Below are positions 25,701 through 36,733 of a stretch of 64,000 nucleotides of DNA, one piece after another; position 1 is the first letter of the stretch, and the number at the start of each line of letters is the position of its first letter. The notes beneath the pieces were generated by a model. That model had not been told where the DNA came from. It searched no databases and saw nothing but the letters and a program-made list of their open reading frames with translations. The DNA is from Straminergon stramineum. Taxonomy: Eukaryota; Streptophyta; Bryopsida; Hypnales; Calliergonaceae. The translations under genes were made by a program, and so were the position numbers. Location: contig OY987268.1 of the NCBI GenBank assembly GCA_963920665.1, forward strand, positions 23,748,501 through 23,812,500. The letters run 5' to 3'.

Positions 25701-28700
25701 TTAAGTTGATTTTCCAATCAATTTAAGTGTATTCACGTATGTTTTTTCATGAAATTCAATTTGACGAAACGATGTCAAGTGACTGATATTTTGGAATGCC
25801 AACATTTATAGAATCCGAATGAACGATGGTTTTGAATTTTCTTGGGTGCAACAGTCATTGCCTCTACTAAAGAGTCTACTAAAGTTTCATTGTCAGAGCT
25901 CGAAAATCGCCTCCTCGGGCAATTTGATGCAGCGTCGCAGAAAGGGGACTTGCAGACAATGGGTGATCGTGCCAAAATCTTGACCCAGGTAAGAAAGATT
26001 CCAATCAGCTAATCATTCAAGAAGACGAATATTACACTTTCCTGTATAAATGGCTATCAAATTTTTTGTAATGCTAAGGCCGGCCTTTGTGTGATCACTG
26101 TGATCATATAAAAAACCTCAATATGAATCATCACCATAGACTCTCCTTATGTACGAAGTTGTTAATAAAAAAGTTTGACTGTAGTGGAACTTCCCATGAA
26201 TCATGATACAGATTCTCTTAAAGATGTCTGAACATTTCTGAAACGGTTTTAATTTTTTACTAAACTGATTACGTTGTGAGTCATTGCAAGTAGTTTAACA
26301 AAGGGAGCAGCGTGATGCAAAGATATGTTGCGTCAAGACCCATGTTCATGGACGTGGAAGTGATGAACAAAGATGTGCACATGGTGCTGGGACTTGAGCC
26401 CGGCCGCGTTTTAAACGTAGATGGCGTCTTGAGTGGTCTCACATCTGTCTACAAGGAAATATCTGGTATGAAAAAAGTTAATATGGGAGACACAACTCTA
26501 GCTTGCTACTCACTCTTTTGCTTATGCTGAAGAGTTTGGCAACTGCAAAAATATATATTTCCTCATTACTTTCTCAATGAAACAGCCTTTCACCAGTTTG
26601 CGATTAGAGCTCGGGAATTTGTTGATTGCAATTAAGTTTTAACAATGTATGCTCTTGATGGTGTTGGGACAGAGAGTGTGCAAGCAGAAGCAAAGACGAT
26701 AGCTGCTGTCTTTCCATCACCTGCTGCAGTCATGTCCATTCTTGTACAAGTAAGCCCATTTACAATTTTTTGGCTTCGTTTTTCATACAATCTCGACGTT
26801 AATTAAACTGGGTTTTATAATTTTTCTTCAAATGACCCTCAAAAATGAAGAAAATGCATGATGTTTGAATTTCGTTAGCATCTTACTAGCATCTACAGTT
26901 CAGGGACTTGTTGCACAACACCAACTAAAGAATGTCGTGGTAAAACTTCAATTTTGTTATATTGGCACAATTTTGTGCACAAGAGTTTCAAAAATTAGGA
27001 CAAATAAACTAGATTGGTGAGCATATGCAAATATAATTAATTTGGTCCACCAATGATGAACAGAGAGTCATGGAGCAACGAGTGAGCTTACTAATAGAGA
27101 AAATCCTCTCGAAGCCATCACTTTCCAATCCCCCGCCCACAGAAGCAGGAGGTATACAATATGTGAGTGTTTTAACCTCTCAAAATATGCATTACTGATG
27201 GTCATTTATAGAACAAGGAGATCATGGTAACTAATGAGATGTCAACTAACGTAAGCGACCTAATTCCAAGTTCCCTCTCTGTAGTACTTGAGGATTCTTG
27301 CGGGAGCGTATGAGAGGACCAAAGGATTAGCAAATGAATTCCAAGCCTCCGGATGTGGAGACCTAAATGTGGAAGGTACGTCACTCTATCAACATTGAAT
27401 CATTCCAAAGATCTAGCACTACCAAAACATGGTGTTGTTTTCAGTACTTTTTTCAACACTTCTTTGTACACTTTAGAGCTGAAAACTAGATTTTTGACAC
27501 CAAGCATTAAATGCTGCTCGAATGTCAAATACAATACTGTTTTGTTGGTAGTGTAGTTGCGATCATTACGTTGATCAATGGACTAGATAATGCTTGAGTT
27601 TTGGGACATTACACCAAATCTTTCTACTCCATCAATAACATCCAAAATTGTACATTTTTGAGAATGGGCTCAGAATGAGAGAGATTATGGACCATAATCC
27701 TCTTCTCACTACTAGCCAATGAGATCACAACACAATTGCCTCATAGCAAACTCCACAAGGAATGGAGCCTCACATGGTGTAGCTGTTTGTTTAAGCTGTT
27801 GAAAATATTGTCGAAAGTATTGTCAAGCTGATAAAATCCTTCCTTGTCAACAATCTCCTCACCTAACCAATAATTATGCGTCCTATCCAATTCTATGCGC
27901 AGCTTTTGCCGAATCCTTGTTCAAGTCCTATAGAGAAGATTATGGAGAATTTGAGCTGACTTCACTAAATCAGCTCCATACAAACAAGGTGCACATTTTA
28001 GTTTCCTCTTGGAAGCTCTCACATCCGGAGGTAAAGCATCTTCACAACCTTAAAAGAAGTCTGAGAATCTAGAGGAGAGATTCAAAACACTACAGCAATG
28101 TGGAGCTTCCTTGCAAACCGGTCATCATAATCGATCCAGACTATTGCGATGCAAATGAGTAGAACAGTGCTTACTAAAATCTACAAATTCAGTTGGTTAA
28201 GAGATATGCACACAGAGTACTAGGTAATTCAATTTTGGTAAGGAGTTACAAAATCTAAGGTACGAGGTCCATAAACTGACCGGGTTCCAAATGTGTCCCC
28301 CTATCTAGGAATTTGTGACATATTCCTTGAAATATTCATTGGTGAGTTAAGTAGGCTTAGTTATTAAAGGGACAGTTTATGGACCTCCTCGCTTAGTACA
28401 TGCCTTGTCATGGAGTAACCAGGTACTATAGCCTGTAACTCTCATCCAAGATTGCATTATCTACCATAATTCCCGAAACTCATAAGCTATGTCTTCAAAT
28501 GTCATTTTCTAATTGTACTCATTACATTTTCCATAGTAAAATTATTCCTCAAATAGAAGTGCACGCTACCAAGTACTTTAGGAAGGCAGATGTTACGAAA
28601 AAGAAGGTAGATGTCATGAATTATAGTGTTCATAGAATATGACGTCCAGTAAGGAAATCTGAGATTTTAACTGCTTACCAATTAGTTGATTTGTTTCCTG

Positions 28701-31700
28701 ATGTAGATAATGGAGCTGAAGGCATCACCATTTGCCTCACAGAGAAGGACGTCCCTCCTGCACCCATTCACTCCCATACCGCAAAAGCAGCAACGAAGAC
28801 AGTCAGCCATGCAAGCTCATGCTCCCATCTCAGTATCAGTGGTTCAGGAATTTGTGGATTGGAATGAAGAAGCTGTCGCCCGTTGCAAACTCCTCACTCT
28901 TGAGGTAAGCCGTAAAGTAACATACACTAATTGTGCCTCTTCATAGTCATTGTGTTTCGATAGAGTACAATTGAAAAGTTGAAATGTACACTATTGATAC
29001 ATAGAGGCACAAATAGGGTCTCTTATCTTAATGCGAAGTGCAGTGCTCAAGGCAATTGCGTCAATGTCTCATTGGTTAGTCAAAAAGAGGATTAAAACCT
29101 ATAATCTTCCTCCTCATTCTAAGCCCTTTAGATCAACCAAAAAGTACAGATCTTCACATTTTCGATAGAGTAGAGCAACTTGGCATAATGTCCAGCTGTG
29201 TGTAGTTGCAATTTACGTTACTGGTCTCTTGTAGCAATAATTAATTTCACGAGGAAGATGATGTTCAGGACCAGCAAGCTGGAATCCTCGCCACGAACGT
29301 GAAGGCTATTTTCACCTGCCTCCTTGACCAGGTTTTTGCCCTTCCCATTTCCAGCATGAAATATCCTCTCCAAAGTTGTGCTACAATCAGTCCACAAGAG
29401 TAACAGTATTTTCAGAAAAAATAGAATATTTCAGGAACTTTTAGATGTCATATTTGTCATGTTTCATAGAGTCGGAGGATTTCCTGTGGTTTCAGTGATC
29501 ACAAAGGGACCCATGAGAGGTTTCTGTGTGATCCCTGGGACCATAGGAAGAACTCTACATGAATCACGGGAGGGATTCTCTTTCTAACATTTTCAAAAAG
29601 TTCATGCTACAACTAGAAAAAATAGATTTATCATGGATTTCAACCTTCAAAATCCATGAAAATGATCATTTATCATGGATTTACATCAAAATTCGTGAGT
29701 TAGATTCTTTCGGACATGAAACAGTCTAACTTTACTAAAAACCATCTAAGAGTGCTCTCTCGATTTGCACTCTTCCTTGGGCATTTCTGGATGATTTAAA
29801 ATCTTCCACCCTTCTGTGAAACAGGTGAGCCAATACGTTAAGGAAGGCCTGGAGAGAGCCATCGAAGCATTGAAAGAAGCTGCAGCACTGCGGGAGCGCT
29901 TCGGGTACAACAACAGTAACAGAAAGGTGGCTCAAGCTATGGCTGCCTCAGTATGTAACTACTCTCCTTCCTCCTCTAATCCAAGGAACACGTAGGCTAC
30001 TTAAAGATGTGTTTGGTGCTTGGACAATTTCTCAAGACCTTTCATAACAAGATTTTCAGTAAAATTAGACTGTTTCTGTAACTATAAGACAACGTCATAA
30101 AAGCAATGTTCGCCATGATTCATAAGGCAGGTCTCCCTATGTTCACAGTGAGTTCCTGAAACAAGGTATTTTCTTAAAACCCTATGTCACTACCTATTTA
30201 GCATTTAGCAGAATAGGTAAGATGAACCTGAACCTCGTCGTGATCATTGAAAACCAGGCAGAAGCTGCGTCTTCGGCAGGAGAGAGTAGCTTCTGTGCGT
30301 TCATGGCAGCTATCAAAAGTGCAACCATCAGCATGGCCATGCTGCAACGAGTAGAACTCTAACCCTAAATAATCATGTATCCCTACATTCTATTATTCTC
30401 AGCTTTGCCTCTGCAAGTTGAGCTCAAGCATGATTTTTCTGTGGTTCGCAGTTCTTCACAAGATCAGTTTCACGTGTGCTGTTCGCACAAGAAGGAGGCC
30501 ATTCGGCCTGCTGTGATGCAATTGCATCCGCCATGGCTGTTGCTGAGAAAGCAGCATCCACAGGTCTACGGGGCTCACTAGATGCACTCCTAGCGGAGGT
30601 GAGTCTCTATCTACAGATTTTCAGATTTCAGTCTTCTTTTTCGGGATGAAAAACGTTAGAAACTTGAGACCATCTCCTAATGACTCACCCCTGTTACCAA
30701 CAGCAACTCATCTCTTCCAATTAACACGAGACTGGACTTCAATTAGCAAGTGCTGTAGCATGACTTGACTAAATGCTTATGGCCCTTGATCTGTGAATAG
30801 AAAGAGGAACGTCTAATAATCCTGCAATAGTAATCTACACTTCGAAATTGCAAACGAAATTCATACATTAATAGTGATAAAAAATTGATTTGGTTCTTGT
30901 ATCCACATTATAGTGATCTTTCCACAGCACTATACTGATCTCCTAATGAAAGCAGACTCCTACATATTGGTTAATATGTTTGAAGTAATGCACATAGTAT
31001 CCACTACACTAATACTTAGGACGAATTGCCTGATATGAGCACCAGGTGGAGAGGTTGTTAGTGGCAGAGCAAAGAGTGACGGACTACAAACAACTAGACG
31101 AAAGCATATCGCCTGAGCTCACAACGGCGTGCTCGAGGTTAGTGAGCCTCTTTCCATCATTCTCACTGCAAAGCTGAATAATCACTCAATCAACACAAGT
31201 GAGCTTAAATCAAGAACAATCAACGACCATGCTTCTCAGAGTAGTCACGTTTCTTACTCGGATGGTCGACGTAGCGAATGGAGCATTGGACGGGATGAAC
31301 AAAGAAGCCTTCATGACACAATTGGTGTGTACTCCCCTCGCCTTTCCGCTCCTTGAACTTACCGTTTGTTGAACACTTGCAAATTGCTCGTTGAGATCAT
31401 AACTCCATGGCCGATGACGTAAAACTGGGACATGACAGGGGCATGGACTGTACAACCGTTTGATTCAGCACTGGAAAAGGTTCACCTTTGACCCAAGGTT
31501 AATACGCAATCCTGCAGACCTAAATCTCTCTGCATGTAAGAGAAGCTGTTGAATCATATAGTCTTTGACATAAGGTTAACACGTAATCTGAACACCAAAA
31601 TCTGCTAGCATATAAGAGAAGTTGTTGAATCAGCGAGCCTTTTGACCCAAGATTATTATGTAAACCTGAAGAACTAAATCTCTTTGCATATAAGAGAAGC

Positions 31701-32531
31701 TGTTAAATCATCGAGTCTTTGACCCAAGGTTAGTACATAATCTTGAGACCTTAATCTCTTTGCACATAAGAGAAGCTTTCTAAACTTCGAGCATTGGCTT
31801 AAAGACTGGTACTTACTGGCACTTTTAATTGGGGGGTTTTCAGTGGAGGTCTGCGCTTGAAGCGAGATGTGTCAGAATACGCTGACTGCGTACGAAGCTT
31901 CATGACACCAACCATTGACGAGAAATTCGCTCTCCTGGGGACGTGAGTGATTCGATTATCCCTGACTGTAAGCTACAAAAATTCACTTGGATTGTATCTA
32001 ACGCGAGATTCAGCCCTAAACCCTAAGACCCTAAATTCCTTGACAGGATGGTGAATGTGTTCATCGTGGCACCGGAGAGCTTGCCTACCTTGGTGGACGG
32101 GACATTACGAGATGTGAGGGAAGAAGTCTTAAGGTGCTGTAAATTTGCAATCTTTTGATCTTCAACTGAGACTGGGTAATTAGGTCTTGATTCTTAGTAT
32201 CTATCAAATGTGAGGAGTCTCGGTTGTGTACTTCCCCTTCCCCCATCTCAGTGAAATGCATGGGAACTTAGAGCCCTCCAGCTAGCTCTTTCAACAAGCT
32301 GGCTGAAACCCAGTTTATGAAACATTTGAGACAAGGAATTTTTGCATGAAGAATACACGAACCCTCCAAGAGAATAGGGGTGAAGTAAAAAATTCAATGA
32401 GTTTTCTCAAATCCAATGCTCAAATCCCCACCCGTAATTCCTCATGGACCTTGTTTTGCAGACTCATTGAACTGCGAGAAGACTACAAGAAAGCGAAGGT
32501 TGCCAACATTGTCAGCAGCATGAACGGTTGA
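22769..32531 (+). CDS. SEC10: Exocyst complex component SEC10, 24 coding exons, 807 aa
   Basis: SEC10 is a subunit of the octameric exocyst, which tethers secretory vesicles to the plasma membrane. Exons: 22769-22807, 23494-23694, 24418-24492, 24727-24828, 25050-25094, 25215-25320, 25570-25689, 25897-25988, 26294-26465, 26673-26749, 27064-27162, 27285-27375, 27903-27988, 28707-28904, 29269-29331, 29825-29950, 30258-30350, 30452-30598, 31046-31137, 31240-31324, 31439-31497, 31844-31942, 32047-32133, 32462-32531. Every junction is GT-AG and in phase; total 2424 bp, close to the usual plant length (~825 aa). Diagnostic blocks in order: FSFDMFYESLVKDL, RLDSRVASVGQTAAKIGDHL (N-terminal coiled-coil part), PLFSDDDRVAEA, MQRYVASRPMFMDVEVMN, KTIAAVFPSP, RVMEQRVSLLIEKIL, LRILAGAYERT, NVKAIFTCLLDQ, GLERAIEALKEAAALRERF, HWKRFTFDP, GGLRLKRDVSEY, LIELREDYKKAK near the C-terminus. 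The start is the first ATG before the conserved FSFD block. No break is seen. Introns hold a hairpin, a MITE-like element and a 77-bp tandem repeat. Confidence 0.95.
24159..24218. repeat. Perfect 17-bp inverted repeat in SEC10 intron 2
   Basis: The arms are 24159-24175 (AATTGTCTGATTTTCAT) and 24202-24218, with a 26-nt loop. The pairing is exact, so the intron RNA could form a stable stem. Confidence 0.8.
28265..28386. mobile_element. Small TIR element (~122 bp) in SEC10 intron 13
   Basis: AGGTCCATAAACTG at 28265 is repeated in inverted form at the other end, finishing at 28386. There is no ORF between the arms. Intron 13 (27989-28706) is one of the longest in the gene. No clear target-site duplication was found, so it could also be an unrelated hairpin. 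Confidence 0.5.
31487..31794. repeat. 4 x 77-bp tandem repeat carrying the SEC10 intron 21 splice donor
   Basis: Units start at 31487, 31564, 31641 and 31718, exactly 77 bp apart. Each starts TTTGACNNAAG, the last 11 bases of exon 21, followed by GTTA in units 1, 2 and 4 and ATTA in unit 3; each also holds ATAAGAGAAG or TGTAAGAGAAG. Only the first junction (31497|31498) maintains the SEC10 reading frame. Confidence 0.9.
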
Positions 32532-33413
32532 AGAAATGTACCATACTTCGAACCCCAGATCCATTGCCGCGCTTGCATTGAGATCAATTCTCTTTTCCCG
32601 AGGTTTGGTGGTTCCTGAATCCTGACTGAGCCTTCTACTTTAACCCCTAAACCCCTGAAGGACTGCTGGGTTTAGAGGCCCAAAATTGCTTCAAAAATAT
32701 TCATACCATCAGCTAAAATCTTCATCTATATCCATTCTTTAACAAGTTCAACTATAAGGTCCTTCACTTAACATGTTCAAATATATCTACCCAAAAGTTT
32801 AAGAGTGAAAATCCCCACCCATTACAAGTTCAATGTGCCTAATAAAACTTCAAAAAGTAATTTTTTTAGTTTGATGAAAGGTAAAGTTTTGTCTTTCAAT
32901 ATTTAAAAAACAAACTATGTATGTCCCATAACTTGTATATAATATGTTGAAAGACAATTGAGAATGCATGGAAAAAAATCTAACCAAAAAACTTTCATGT
33001 TCATCTTTGAAAAATTGCAAAGAATTAGTGGTATTGAAAACCTAAATCACTAGTAATTTTGAGAAAAAATTGACAACTGTAATTCTAGAAGGTGAAAATA
33101 TTCTAATTAATAAATGAAGATATCCTATATTTTTGTTTTATTTGGAGATTTTCAAAATTACATTCAAAATACAACTTTATATGTGTGTTTTTTACCTTGT
33201 TTGCCTACAAAGTAAAACTTCTCATATTTTTTTCTGAAAAAATCTAAAGAGGGCTCCTTAATTATAAACAAAAAAATAGATTTGAACTTTTCATGAAGAA
33301 ACAATCAAGCCTCACTTAATGCAACTTCCGGATTTTAACATAATGTGACACTAACAGAAGATAGCTTCTGGATTTGAGCTTTTCACAAATTAACAAATCA
33401 ACACAATTGTCGT
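32532..33413. other. SEC10 3' flank and AT-rich repeat-derived DNA
   Basis: The first part should hold the SEC10 3' UTR. At 32640 the sequence reads TTAACCCCTAAACCCC, a solo left end of the TTAA elements, without a matching right end found. The part from about 32880 to 33250 resembles 62380-63200 (for example the phrase AACCAAAAAACTTTCAT), so it is a diverged dispersed repeat. No gene seen. Confidence 0.5.
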
Positions 33414-34933
33414 AACCTGAAATTAAAGGACCAAGGCCTTTTTTCCATTTCTATAGCAATTAAAAAAATGAAAATTGTTTTCTTGGCACATCTAACTCTA
33501 AGATCTTACATCTAACTAGTATGAGAATCTGTGGAAAAATTTCAGAAATTTTGACTCCACGTATTGCACTATTATTTGGCTTTGAACCTTTTGAACTTTA
33601 ATTTTTTGCACTATTGAGTTGTGAGCATTAAATCCTTATTGTGGAGAATTGAGTTGAGAATCTATGAAAAAAATACAAAAATTATTAATTTGTATTCTTC
33701 AAAAAATTGTTAAGTAGAAGTAGGTACAAGATAGAAGGAAAATCTAAATTTTTAATATCTCTAAGGTGGAATTAAAATGCACTAATCCCAATGATAAGAT
33801 TGTTTTAGCATGCAAATTTAACCATGCAATCCTTTTGTTTTTGAAAAATTGTAAAAATTACATTTAGAAATGAATCGTACAAGTTATTTTTTCAAGAAGA
33901 TGCTCTAATTGCCCCCCGAACAAGACTGTCCATTACTTTCTAATAACAAATCCAAATGGAATGAATCAAAGCTTTCAATGTAATCAAAAACATAATCTAT
34001 GAGGAAAAAAATTAAAAAATAAAAAATTCAAATTTTTCATATTTTTTTGCTGATCCTTCTCCCTTGATTTGAACTTGGTTGGACATAATTTTTATTCCTA
34101 TGCACAAAATGAAAAAAAAATTATATTATCATGAAGCTAATAAATTTTTTCATCTTTAGGGTGATTGCAAAAAGAACTTGTCCTATTTTTGTCCCCTTGC
34201 CCCCCTACCCTCAGATACGTGATTTTTTGGTCATAACTTTTGCATTGTAAGTCCATTTGTCTTAAAATTTGGAATGAAGGTACACATGAAAGTTTTACAC
34301 ATTCTGTAATTTTTTGGGTTTTTTAAAAATTACTTTATTATTTTTAAGGTGCCCTGATTGGGTGTCTACCAAAATTGTACCCAAAAATGCAAACTGGAGG
34401 CCACAAATTGGAGAAGCTAGAGGTGTATTCGCATTCCAATGAAAGACACCTTTGCATGAGGTGGCTACATGAGGCCAAAGTGATCATTGTTCGTACACAT
34501 TTTTTGGGAAAGAGAAAATTTTCCTTGAGGAAATTTTTGGTGCATTGTGAGAGTAGGCTTGTCTACAAAAATGAATTTTTTTTCTAGGAATTTTTGGAAT
34601 TTTTTTGAATTACTAAAAATGAAAAGGTCCATAGACCCCTTTTCTATCAGTTTTTGCCCTCAATGGCTTCTATAGTACTCCATAGTAGTCTATAGTACTG
34701 AATCAACAGTTTAGATCTACAAGCACCCCAAATCAACGTTTGAGATCCATAGGCACATTTTGATGTGCAAAATTGATAGTAGTCCGTAGTATTGTTAGTC
34801 CTACATCCAAAAATCAGATTTTTGAGTCCAAAACATTAAGTGTTTCTTACAATCACCCTTCATAGAAAATCAAAACAATCAAGACAAAAATCCCATTTAT
34901 TTCCTAAAGGGACAACGGTCCTTTAGGGGTTAA
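33414..34933. mobile_element. TTAA-flanked TIR element, family 3 copy b, interrupted by a second element
   Basis: The right end is intact (GGTCCTTTAGGGG then TTAA at 34930-34933). The left end is eroded but keeps TAAAGGACCAAGG near 33424. The interior up to about 34158 and from 34859 on aligns with copy a at 10691-11615; the ~700 bp between is a different element inserted into it. Confidence 0.7.
34159..34858. mobile_element. Nested TIR element, GGGTGATTGCAA ends (~700 bp)
   Basis: Starts GGGTGATTGCAAAAAG and ends TTACAATCACCC, inverted ends of about 12-15 bp. It interrupts family 3 copy b at a point where copy a is continuous. A second member in opposite orientation lies at 61360-62099. The flanks TTTA and TTCA may be a decayed target duplication, but this is uncertain. 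No transposase ORF. Confidence 0.65.
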
Positions 34934-35185
34934 TGAACACTAATTGTACAATTTGACCATTTCTAGCTTCACAAGTATGCAAAAACAATAGTGGCACCCT
35001 TTTCATGATCTTTATCTACCAATTCCATATTCATTTTAAAATACTCTTTTGAACATTCTTGGCTATTGACTTTTCTATTATGTACAACAATCTCATTATT
35101 TTACTTATGTCATGTCTATCATGTCTATTATTATAGTTGGAGTTTAAACAATGCTATAATTACCTCTAGTATAAAAAGTTCTATT

Positions 35186-35592
35186 AGAAATACAACAAAT
35201 GAAGATTGTTGTTGATGTCAATGTACTTATTGCTAAGAACATTCTAAACCATGAGGTGTTTGAAATGGCAAAATACAATGGAGATACTAAAAGACAAGTT
35301 CTATTGTTCCCATATCTCTTTTTGCTTGTCGTTTCATTTCTAGTTGTTTCTCAAGAAACAATATTCCATCAAATACAAAGACTCAATATAATTCATCTTT
35401 TAATATTTTCGTTGCCTCTTTGGTCATACCAACACAATATTCACTATATTCTACCATTTCAAATGTCGCACAATTCAAAATGTTCTTATCTTCTTTCAAA
35501 GAGAAGTTCTTTATGCAATAGCATATGATACACTTAAACATAAGAAACATTAATGCATTGACATCAACAACAATCTTCATTTGTTATATTTC
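35186..35592. repeat. Foldback (long inverted repeat), ~400 bp
   Basis: The left arm (about 35186-35282) and right arm (about 35449-35592) are inverted copies. Both read ACAAATGAAGATTGTTG then TTGATGTCAATG from their outer ends, and both later contain TAAGAACATT and TTTGAAATGG; the right arm carries an extra ~60 nt. The similar small ORFs beginning MKIVVDVN on opposite strands arise from this symmetry. A third short piece lies at 35604-35635. Confidence 0.75.
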
Positions 35593-35599
35593 AATATAA

Positions 35600-36733
35600 G
35601 AATCTTTAAGCATCAACAACAATCTCCATTCATTGTCTTTCTAATTGAGGAACCTTTTGTATAGGAGGTAATAGTATTGTCAAAATCCAATTAGAAACAT
35701 GATAGACTTACTATTGTACTTCTTCAAAATATTTTTATCTCTAGTTTAAACAATAGTAAATAATATCAATATAAGTACAATAATTAGTTTATCATACTTA
35801 CAAAATTGCAAAGCTAGAAATGCTCTAAAAGAATATCTTAAAACAAATACTAGATTGGCAAGCAAAGATCTTGAAAAGGGTGAAATTTATTGTCACCTAG
35901 AGCATTATTGGTGTAACTAAGGTGGTGAAATCAAGGTAACAATTCCTAAATGTGTTCAAATGAGCACATTTGCAAGGCATAAGAGGAAATAAGAGGAAAT
36001 AAGTGTACTTGAAATTGCGTGAGTGCTTACCCAATTCAACATTTTCAAGGTACAATAGAGACTAAGATAATAGAAGATAACAACTAAATTTCCTAACTTA
36101 AATTCTAAATTAATCAAAGGTTGAACTTATATCCAATGTATGAACACCCATTATTGCCACTTATTTCAATTCTTCATAAACTATTAGAATTTCAATAAGG
36201 ATATAATGTGTGTTTCTTTATTGAAGTAGAGGCATACCACTCTTGGTTCAATACCATGATATACAAATTGAGTTATTCATTTCCAAAGTTCATTTGAAAA
36301 GAGAATTTTGTGATCTTCAAGATCTTGGGATCTAGGTTGTTGATGTTTGGATTGTTAAAACCTTATGTAAATGGTTTGAAATTAATGATAAAAAAACCTA
36401 TTCTACGAAGTTGTGCTAATCAACCTCATTAACCCCATTTGATCACCTTTGGTTAAAGGTGGAGAGTGAGGCCTTGAGCCTGGTATTCATATTATGAGAG
36501 CTTCAAAAAGGATTGAGCTACCAGCATTCTTTGATAGAGAATATGATTTAGAGTTCATTTAGAGTTTTAACGAACTGAGCTTCACGTTTTGAATAAGTCT
36601 TTTGAAATTTTCACTTCTGGAAAATAAACTTAAAACATTCGTTACACCATTGACAAAAGCCAATAACAATTAGACCATGAAAAATGGCTTTTACCAGCAA
36701 GGTGACCAGATTGGTCACCTTATGAACGTGATG
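35600..36733. other. AT-rich DNA and 3' flank of CFAP53; no gene seen
   Basis: No supported coding sequence. Near 35985 there is a tandem AAGAGGAAAT repeat. The last part, just before 36734, is expected to include the 3' UTR of the minus-strand CFAP53 gene. Confidence 0.45.
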
